This document shows positions 1-5,863 of a DNA stretch of 46,147 bases, one piece after another. How positions within the stretch are numbered: position 1 is the stretch's first letter; every line of letters starts with the position of its first letter. Both the position numbers and the translations under genes were made by a program. The DNA comes from Campylobacterales bacterium (GTDB taxonomy: Bacteria; Campylobacterota; Campylobacteria; Campylobacterales; QNZT01), in assembly GCA_024278835.1 (NCBI GenBank), contig JAJRSK010000060.1, forward strand, positions 1-46,147, in the 5' to 3' direction. Under the pieces are notes generated by a model. The model did not search any database and was not told where the DNA came from. It saw nothing but the letters and a program-made list of their open reading frames with translations.

Positions 1-66
1 AGTACCCCATTTTCTGCTTTTTCAGGTGACTTCCAAGCCAAATACCTACTGTATGGAGCAGAGAGG

Positions 67-126
67 CTATCTACCCTTACACACTTCCCCAAGCGTACTC
101 TCCACCCAACCTTCAGGTAAACTCAT
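67..126 (-). pseudogene. hsdS: 5' remnant of type I restriction specificity subunit HsdS
   Basis: An ATG at 126 overlaps the stop of the RhuM-Fic gene (ATGA overlap) and opens a frame reading MSLPEGWVESTLGEVCKGR before a TAG at 69-67. The 'LPEGW...LGEVC' start is typical of HsdS specificity subunits, which normally run about 400 residues with two target-recognition domains. Only 19 codons survive here. The next 66 bases to the window edge can be read in another frame but show no clear HsdS continuation, so the gene is either disrupted soon after its start or frameshifted. The translational coupling to rhuM fits the usual hsdM-rhuM-hsdS operon order. The remainder lies outside the window. Confidence 0.55.
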
Positions 127-1121
127 AGCACATCTTCGTAGAGCATATTCATAATCAGCTTGATGATGATATCTTTTTGTTCAGGGGCAGAGGTGGCGAC
201 TAATAGTGCGAGTGATGCTAGGGCATTGTCGTTTATTTTGGGTTCGCCGTTGGGTTTGTGTAGCACACCATTTTTGTGTAAAAACAGCACAAATAAGTAC
301 GCCCCAATGCGTTTGTTGCCATCGTTAAAAGGGTGACCTTTGATGACATAGTAGAGAAGGTTGGCTGCTTTTTGTTCTATGCTTGGTAGTAGCTCTTCTC
401 CTCCAAAACTCTGATAAATGTTGAGTATATTACCCTTAAATTCTCCTGCTTTCTCTTGCCCGAAAAGCTCTGTGGCTTCGCCTTTTTGTATGAGTACTTT
501 TTTGAGCTCTGCTATGGCTTCTTTTGCTTCGGGATAGTCTAGTATAAATCTACTTTTTATAGTTTGTGCCACCTCACAAAGCGACTGCTCATCATACCCT
601 TGGAGCAATGCCCAACTTTTAGCATAATTGCCTATGATTTCTACAAATCCTTTGGCTTCTGTTACCCCTAGCCCTTGGTTATCCAAGCCTTGTTTTATGA
701 GTGATATAGTTTGCTCTAGCTCTTGGAGCTTTTTTTGTTGGAGTTTTTCTTTGTTTAGAGCGTAGCCCTTAATGATATACTGTTTTAAAACACTTGTAGC
801 CCACACTCTAAACTTCGTTGCTTTCTGAGAATTGACTCTATATCCTACAGAGATAATGGCATCCAAATTATAAAACTTAACTTTTTTTGTTTGTGTTTTA
901 CCCTCCATAGCACCATGCATAGTGGTATGTTCCATTTTGGAACATACCACTTTCTCTTCTAATTCATTTGATTTAAAAATATTACTAAGGTGCTTTGTAA
1001 TAGCAGGTCTTTTGACATCAAATAGTTGAGCTATTTGCTCTTGGCTTAGCCATACCGTCTCATTTTCAACAGTTGTATTTAGTGCAACTGTTCCATCTTC
1101 ATAGATTACTACATCACTCAT
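123..1121 (-). CDS. RhuM-family protein with C-terminal Fic/Doc domain
   Basis: This 332-residue protein has two parts. Residues 1-120 match the RhuM (virulence-protein-like) N-terminal domain, with a helix-turn-helix-like start (WLSQEQIAQLFDVKRPAITKHL) and the conserved 'YNLDAIISVGYRVNS' region. Residues 150-332 carry a Fic/Doc fold with the signature HPFNDGNKRIG at about 263-273, matching HxFx[D/E]GN[G/K]R, the site for nucleotide transfer to a target hydroxyl. RhuM-Fic genes often sit between hsdM and hsdS in type I restriction operons. Here the gene is coupled by ATGA overlaps both to the small upstream ORF and to the hsdS remnant downstream. The signature is intact, so it may be active; the cellular target is unknown. 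Confidence 0.8.
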   Translation of the reverse strand: MSDVVIYEDGTVALNTTVENETVWLSQEQIAQLFDVKRPAITKHLSNIFKSNELEEKVVCSKMEHTTMHGAMEGKTQTKKVKFYNLDAIISVGYRVNSQKATKFRVWATSVLKQYIIKGYALNKEKLQQKKLQELEQTISLIKQGLDNQGLGVTEAKGFVEIIGNYAKSWALLQGYDEQSLCEVAQTIKSRFILDYPEAKEAIAELKKVLIQKGEATELFGQEKAGEFKGNILNIYQSFGGEELLPSIEQKAANLLYYVIKGHPFNDGNKRIGAYLFVLFLHKNGVLHKPNGEPKINDNALASLALLVATSAPEQKDIIIKLIMNMLYEDVL

Positions 1122-1288
1122 AACTCAAACCCTATCTTGGCAAGTTGTTCTTTTATCTGCTCATCTAGCTCTTTCTCTTTTGTCATCTGCTCTTTGAGTG
1201 TCGCTGTAAGCTCTGCTATCTTCTCTTTAAACAAGTATGCCGCCGTCCTCTTTTTAAATAGTGTAGGCTCGAAATTTTTGGTTGCCAT
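1118..1288 (-). CDS. small coiled-coil ORF resembling an HsdM C-terminal tail
   Basis: This 56-residue ORF starts at an ATG preceded by AAGGA at good spacing and ends in a TGA that overlaps the rhuM start codon. The sequence is charged and helical, ending in KEKELDEQIKEQLAKIGFEL, which resembles the extreme C-terminal tail of type I DNA methyltransferases (HsdM). No methyltransferase motifs (for example NPPF) precede it. It may be a relic of a deleted hsdM that kept a usable start, or a small independent protein of the restriction locus. The translational coupling to rhuM supports real expression. Identification rests on tail similarity from memory only. Confidence 0.45.
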   Translation of the reverse strand: MATKNFEPTLFKKRTAAYLFKEKIAELTATLKEQMTKEKELDEQIKEQLAKIGFEL

Positions 1289-1358
1289 GTTGTTCCTTGG
1301 ATATTTATGTGGTATATTTTAGCTAAAACACTTTGCATTTTTCTCATCAGCATATGAA

Positions 1359-2123
1359 CTACTTACGCACTACCGCCTCCACACGTAATCTGACATAATC
1401 CACAGACCATCCCTTACTATCATGATAGAGTATAGGACGCAATATCTCTACGCACTCTGCGACAAAAATGTCTCTTTGTTCTTTGGTTAAATCTTTTGTA
1501 AGACCATTTGTAAATATATCAAGCCAATTCTTGATGTCATCCATGGGTGTGGGTCTAGGGATAAGCGCTATGTATCTCACTTCAAATCCTTCTGACTCCA
1601 AAAGTGCTTTATACTCTCTGATGCTTGGGAAAAACCAAGGATTGTCAAATGTGCCAAATTCTGGATGTTTATCAAACACCTCTTGCATCGCGGAGACTAT
1701 CGCAAAAACATTTCCTTCGCCGCCAAATTCACAGACAAATCGTCCACCATTTTTCAGTGCTGAGGCGATTTGTTGTACTGCTGTTTTGGCATCTTTGACC
1801 CAGTGCAATGTTGCATTTGAGAAAACGGCATCAAAGCTATCATGATAGGGCAACTCTGTCACTGAAGCAACATAGGCTTCGATTCCCTTTTCTCTACAAG
1901 CTTCTATCATCTGGCTACTCATATCTACACCGATGACTTTTGCGCCACTTTTTTCTATCTCTACCGCAAGTGTGCCATCACCACAACCCGCGTCCAATAT
2001 CTTCTCACCATGTTGAGGTGCCAATAAATCCACCACAGGCAATGCCAACTCCGATACAAATCCTGTGTGCTTCTTATACGCTTTTGGGTTCCATCTGTTT
2101 GTTTCTTCTGTTTTCATAATCAT
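1359..2123 (-). CDS. class I SAM-dependent methyltransferase
   Basis: The 254-residue product has a Rossmann-type methyltransferase domain. Motif I is LDAGCGDGTL at about residues 43-52, an acidic residue ends strand 2 (GVDMSS), and motif IV is near AVFSNATLHWVKD. The arrangement, including the 'SNATLHW' stretch, is similar to trans-aconitate methyltransferase (Tam) and related small-molecule methyltransferases; the exact substrate cannot be read from the sequence. The start used is the first of two nearby ATGs (MIMKTEE). The gene stands alone: a small restriction-linked ORF lies downstream and a decayed region upstream. Two copies of the dispersed palindrome lie inside it (1417-1428 and 1837-1848), each read as Tyr-His-Asp, which suggests the gene is long resident. 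Confidence 0.8.
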   Translation of the reverse strand: MIMKTEETNRWNPKAYKKHTGFVSELALPVVDLLAPQHGEKILDAGCGDGTLAVEIEKSGAKVIGVDMSSQMIEACREKGIEAYVASVTELPYHDSFDAVFSNATLHWVKDAKTAVQQIASALKNGGRFVCEFGGEGNVFAIVSAMQEVFDKHPEFGTFDNPWFFPSIREYKALLESEGFEVRYIALIPRPTPMDDIKNWLDIFTNGLTKDLTKEQRDIFVAECVEILRPILYHDSKGWSVDYVRLRVEAVVRK

Positions 2124-2460
2124 CTTTCTTTTTTGTATATATAAAATTAGGATAGAACTATCCTACAGCTAGTTTTTGGGGGGGGGCGGTCATCCAATCA
2201 AGGAATCTATAAAATTATGGTAGTTTGCTTAGAGACTAAGCAGCAGGCAGAAGAGAAGGAGCGTGATATTTCTTGTGTTGAAATATGTGATATATGATGT
2301 TTTCATCTTTGCGCTCCTATTTTTTTTTTGCTGAAAGTGTAGTGGATTTATCTTGATTTGTCAAGGGAGTGGACTAAATCATATATCAAAATAGAAAATT
2401 TCTATCATGATACTCTTCTCAAAAAGAGGAGGGGAGTTGCTGTGTGTGATGAAAAATGAG
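2124..2460. other. non-coding stretch with homopolymer tracts
   Basis: I see no convincing gene here. It contains a run of nine G (2178-2186), a run of ten T (2320-2329) and one copy of the dispersed palindrome (2403-2412). The upstream region of the minus-strand methyltransferase must lie within it. Together with the decayed stretch to 2935 it forms the largest gene-poor interval of the window. Confidence 0.5.
2178..2186 (+). repeat. poly-G tract (G9)
   Basis: Nine consecutive G residues sit 55 bases upstream of the methyltransferase start codon. Such tracts are prone to slipped-strand change in Campylobacter and Helicobacter. This one is not within any gene I can recognise, so an effect would have to be on transcription. 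Confidence 0.6.
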
Positions 2461-2540
2461 AGGGTTTTGATTTCAGGGGAGGCGGTTATCTATGCCTCTA
2501 TGGAAGTGGAAGTGCCATAGCGTTTTTTGAAGTGCTCTTA

Positions 2541-2613
2541 AGCAGGCTTAAACGCTTCTCTACTCTTACAAAACTCTCCCATAAAACACTCCTTTTCGCA
2601 GAGAGGTTTTTGG
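2541..2613. repeat. direct repeat, left copy (nth 3' end)
   Basis: This 73-base segment matches 5216-5288 in the same orientation with three mismatches by hand alignment. The pair brackets the AraC remnant and the Septu-like genes. A shorter similar block (agggttttgattt) at 2461 and 5160 extends the homology outward imperfectly. Confidence 0.8.
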
Positions 2614-2660
2614 TGAATTCCTATTTTTGGTATAGGATAATCCCAAATGATGTGCCACGC
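2541..2660 (-). pseudogene. broken duplicate of the nth 3' end
   Basis: On the minus strand this stretch encodes the last residues of endonuclease III, including KPLCEKECFMGEFCKSREAF and the stop, almost identical to the intact nth at 5213. Positions 2541-2613 match 5216-5288 with three mismatches. Positions 2635-2660 match another internal nth segment (5399-5424), so roughly 85-110 bases in between are missing or scrambled. The fragment cannot make a functional enzyme. It marks either a past duplication of nth or the far end of an insertion next to nth. Confidence 0.8.
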
Positions 2661-2692
2661 CATGATTTTGGAGTTTTATTGATTAAAGCTAT

Positions 2693-2910
2693 TTACCTCT
2701 TTAACAAATCTTTTGGATATACTCCAAAATTTTGAAAAAATAGTTTAGAAAATGCCCTTGATGTTTGTATCCTACTTTTAAAGCTATCTCTTTTATTGTT
2801 AAGTTTTGCTCTTTTAATATGCTGTTGATGTATTTTATCGAAAATTTCAGATTTTTTCTTTTCTCTAAAATTTTTGTGCTACTTTTTAAATCTTAGTCGC
2901 TTAGGTTGTA
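2693..2910 (-). pseudogene. AraC-family regulator C-terminal remnant
   Basis: Read on the minus strand, this stretch encodes the second helix-turn-helix of an AraC-type regulator (LTIKEIALKVGYKHQGHF), then after a one-base frameshift continues as SKLFFQNFGVYPKDLLKR and a stop at 2695-2693. Upstream of it, an in-frame stop and apparent deletions break the first half of the DNA-binding domain (recognisable fragments 'KILE' and 'SIKYI'). No intact sensor domain is present. The order nth fragment, AraC fragment, Septu-like genes suggests a decayed insertion. Confidence 0.65.
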
Positions 2911-2935
2911 TTTGATATTTGTAAGTTTTTTATCG

Positions 2936-3586
2936 TCAAGTAGTTTTTTTTAAATTTTCTTTTGTCATCCGATATGAAGTAATATACTCCACAGGTTCTG
3001 ATATGGGTAATTCTAATTCTATATTTTCTTTTAAATCTTTTATCTGTTTTGCTCGTTTAAATGCGTTACTATTAATACCTAGTATTTCAATCATCTCTTT
3101 AACTCTTGATTTTTCATCAGTAGTCAAATTGTTATTTGGTAAAAATAAATTCAATTCATCGTCAAATTCCAAATATTTATCTGGATTATACGCAGGATTA
3201 TCAGGTTTCAATATATTATCAACAGGCTTAGTACCTTTTACTCTGCAGTTTATATTACTATTTGCCATAAATAGGTTATCCCACAGGTAACCTTGTGTAC
3301 TTTTGAGCGTACAATCAAAATGTTCTAAATCACCATTAATCAAGTTCTGATTACTCAAATTACCAATATATTTGCCATCTTTCCACTTATCATCTGATAA
3401 TAACTCTCTATCACACAAAAGTTCTTCTGTATAGGCACATAAACCATTTTGACACTTAAGAAGACTCATTTTTATATCTTTAACATGGGTTTGACTACTT
3501 TTATATTCTGGATGATTATCGCCCAATCCCTCTTCCCAAGCTTTATATACAATAGAACGAATATATGACTTATCTATCTTCTGCAT
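2936..3586 (-). CDS. ptuB: HNH-type nuclease, PtuB/TIGR02646-like (Septu effector)
   Basis: The 216-residue protein shows the layout of the TIGR02646/PtuB HNH nucleases: a cysteine-containing turn (LCAYTEELLC, residues 49-58), then DLEHF (about 87-90) with the likely catalytic histidine, then YLWDNLFMANSNINC (about 100-114), and later a 'NPDKYLEFD' element like the family's 'NPxxHLxFD'. The second cysteine of the usual CAYC is threonine here, so metal binding may differ. The start codon overlaps the stop of the upstream ATPase (TAATG), so the pair is translationally coupled. In Septu systems the ATPase holds the nuclease until phage infection. Family assignment is from motif layout; no search was possible. 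Confidence 0.6.
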   Translation of the reverse strand: MQKIDKSYIRSIVYKAWEEGLGDNHPEYKSSQTHVKDIKMSLLKCQNGLCAYTEELLCDRELLSDDKWKDGKYIGNLSNQNLINGDLEHFDCTLKSTQGYLWDNLFMANSNINCRVKGTKPVDNILKPDNPAYNPDKYLEFDDELNLFLPNNNLTTDEKSRVKEMIEILGINSNAFKRAKQIKDLKENIELELPISEPVEYITSYRMTKENLKKTT

Positions 3587-5112
3587 TAGTTTTGCAATCC
3601 TAACAATGAAGAGAGCTTTTTAAACTGTTTTATCTTCTCTTTGGCGTCTTGTGAGGTTTTATCTTTCATCGCTTTTATCTCAGCCTTCAAAGTAGCATAT
3701 TCCATCAATTTTTTCTCTCGAAAGCTAAAGTTAGAATCTTCTTTGAGGTCAAAGACATCCGTAAGTATCCCCGTCCATGTAAGCATACGAGGATCTACAA
3801 TGTAGTTATCTACATGGTTGTCACCCTCGTAATACTTTTCTCTATAGATTTGATTGTTTTTATCAAACTTTAGCTCTACTACTTCCCATGGCTCAAAACT
3901 AGAAGCTATCAGTGGTGAATGTGTAGCCATGATGAGTTGATTGTTTTTACCTATATTCATATAGAGGTCTGTGAGTTGCCTTTGAATATTAGGATAAAAA
4001 GAGATCTCTGGTTCATCTATGAGAATGGTGCTGTCTTTTGGTTTGTGACTTTTAAGAGGTATAAATGTTGAAAGTAAATTTTTAGCTCCTGTACTTAGGT
4101 CATCATACTCTATGGTAGTATCATTGGATAAATCTCTAATAATCAACTCTTCATAACTTTGAGTATCTTCATCTATATGTAATTTTAGGTTAAACTTTTG
4201 GATAATCATATTTATATCATCAGCTATTTTTTGTAAGATATTTTCATTATCTTTTTCCCAAAGAGCCATATCTTTTTTATAATCATCTTTAGTATAATTA
4301 TCGTCATTTAATAATTTTGTAGATAATTTTTTTGTATATTTAGTTTTTTCTATTTCATAGCTGTCTATGCGTTCTTTTAATAATTTCCATGAATTGGTTT
4401 CTTCGTTAATATTTACTATATATTTATTGAGAAAATTTTTCTTTTTAAGATTTTTTAAAGTTTGGGGAATATCTTTTGTTTTGTAATATCTATCTTCAAT
4501 TTGATTCTTTTGTTGATTTAAAATATCTAATTCCATTTCATATTTAGTAAAATCCCCATTAGCTTTTATTAATAAATTGGTCATCGTATCTTCCAGAGAT
4601 AATAATCTTTCTTTATTATTTTGAGACATTTGTATAGATTCATTATGCAGTTTAATTTGTTTTTTTACATCTTTTACTGCACTAATAAAATAGTTTTTTT
4701 CATACTCAGTAAAAGTAAAATCGTCATAGAGAGGAAGTCTAGCTGTTGGCTTTTCTCCTATGGGTATAGGATTTAAAAGTTTACCATGAATCTTAGACTC
4801 ATCCATTGTAAATAATGTTTCTACAATTTTTTCATCAACTAATTTAAATTTAGTACGAATATACTTATCGTCCGTATCTTCTCCAACAAATTCAGAAAAA
4901 GGCAAATAATTATTTTTATCTTGTTCAGAAAAATCAACAGTAGATTTCTTAACTATATCAAGCAAGTTTGTCTTACCTGTGCCACTCTGACCGATAATAC
5001 AAATTTTATCTAAAGGTTTTCCTTCGTTAGGATGCCCTTTAGGATAGGTCAAATCCAATTCTAAATCTGAAAACTGTTTATAATTGCGTATATGTAAATA
5101 ACTTACTTTCAA
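3586..5112 (-). CDS. ptuA: AAA/ABC-type ATPase, PtuA-like (Septu sensor)
   Basis: This 508-residue protein starts with a recF/SMC-like strand (YLHIRNYKQFSDLELDL) and a Walker A GQSGTGKT at about 41-48. A long lysine- and asparagine-rich helical insertion spans roughly 130-300. The C-terminal half has a signature-like LSTGAKNLLST, a Walker B ending IDEPEIS, and a switch histidine in MATHSPLIA. This is the architecture of 'old-like' ABC ATPases used in defence, including PtuA and RloA. It is directly coupled to the HNH gene, the hallmark of Septu. The gene is more AT-rich than its neighbours and free of the dispersed palindrome, both consistent with transfer. Other ATPase-HNH defence pairs remain possible. 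Confidence 0.65.
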   Translation of the reverse strand: MKVSYLHIRNYKQFSDLELDLTYPKGHPNEGKPLDKICIIGQSGTGKTNLLDIVKKSTVDFSEQDKNNYLPFSEFVGEDTDDKYIRTKFKLVDEKIVETLFTMDESKIHGKLLNPIPIGEKPTARLPLYDDFTFTEYEKNYFISAVKDVKKQIKLHNESIQMSQNNKERLLSLEDTMTNLLIKANGDFTKYEMELDILNQQKNQIEDRYYKTKDIPQTLKNLKKKNFLNKYIVNINEETNSWKLLKERIDSYEIEKTKYTKKLSTKLLNDDNYTKDDYKKDMALWEKDNENILQKIADDINMIIQKFNLKLHIDEDTQSYEELIIRDLSNDTTIEYDDLSTGAKNLLSTFIPLKSHKPKDSTILIDEPEISFYPNIQRQLTDLYMNIGKNNQLIMATHSPLIASSFEPWEVVELKFDKNNQIYREKYYEGDNHVDNYIVDPRMLTWTGILTDVFDLKEDSNFSFREKKLMEYATLKAEIKAMKDKTSQDAKEKIKQFKKLSSLLGLQN

Positions 5113-5212
5113 CTTGATACCTTTATCTTTAAAAGATGATTAGAACTATTTTAGCATAAAGGGTTTTGATTTTAGGTGAAGCTACCATCAATACATGTAG
5201 CACTAGCCCATT

Positions 5213-5863
5213 TTAAGCGGGTTTAAACGCTTCTCTACTCTTACAAAACTCTCCCATAAAACACTCCTCTTCGCAGAGAGGTTTTTGGGATTTGCAGATA
5301 TACCTTCCAAAGAGTACCATCGCTTGATGGAGGATGTGTAAGTCGGTTTTAAATTTTTTTGTCAGTTGCTCTTCTGTTGCGATGGCGGTTTTGGCATCGG
5401 ATAATCCCAAGCGATGTGCCACGCGAAAGACATGGGTATCGACCGCCATGAGATTGGCTTGGGTGTACTCTATCATGATAACATGGGCGGTTTTTTGTCC
5501 TACACCCGCTAGCGTGACGAGCTCTTTTTCATCTAGGGGGATTTCTCCATCGAAATTTTCTATGACAGATTGTGCCATTTTGATGAGGTTTTTGGCTTTG
5601 TTGTTGAAAAAAGAGCAGGTGTTGATGAGGGCTTTGACATCATCAAGCTTGGCAAGGGCTAGTTCATGAACGGATGGATACTTTTCAAAAAGGGCAGGGG
5701 TGATGATGTTCACCCGCTTGTCGGTGCATTGGGCAGAGAGCAGTACGGCGATGAGAAGCTCATAAGCATTGTTGTAGTCAAGCTCTGTGACGGCATCATG
5801 ATAGCGCTCGATAAAGATTTTTTTTATCGCTTCTATCTCTTTTTTGGTCGCTTTTTTTGCCAA
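5213..5863 (-). CDS. nth: endonuclease III (base excision repair glycosylase/AP lyase)
   Basis: Nth removes oxidised pyrimidines from DNA and cuts the abasic site. The 216-residue product has the helix-hairpin-helix LAGVGQKTAHVI with the catalytic lysine, and VDTHVFRV with the catalytic aspartate. The iron-sulfur cysteines near the C-terminus are spaced CX6CX3CX5C (CKSQKPLCEEECFMGEFC); the common spacing is CX6CX2CX5C, so one extra residue is present. The start is TTG at 5863-5861, directly after the stop of the M14 gene and preceded by AAGGA, so the two are coupled. One dispersed palindrome is read as Ile-Met-Ile in HVIMIEY. Confidence 0.92.
   Translation of the reverse strand: MAKKATKKEIEAIKKIFIERYHDAVTELDYNNAYELLIAVLLSAQCTDKRVNIITPALFEKYPSVHELALAKLDDVKALINTCSFFNNKAKNLIKMAQSVIENFDGEIPLDEKELVTLAGVGQKTAHVIMIEYTQANLMAVDTHVFRVAHRLGLSDAKTAIATEEQLTKKFKTDLHILHQAMVLFGRYICKSQKPLCEEECFMGEFCKSREAFKPA
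5216..5288. repeat. direct repeat, right copy (within nth 3' end)
   Basis: This is the intact counterpart of 2541-2613, covering the final 25 codons of nth and the iron-sulfur cluster cysteines. Confidence 0.8.

Noticed and set aside
1137-1322. Plus-strand 61-codon ORF
   Set aside because: The opposite strand carries the coupled small ORF with a ribosome site; the plus-strand reading has low-complexity Cys/Ser content and no support.
2532-2735. Plus-strand 67-codon ORF
   Set aside because: It is the reverse of the nth and AraC fragments.
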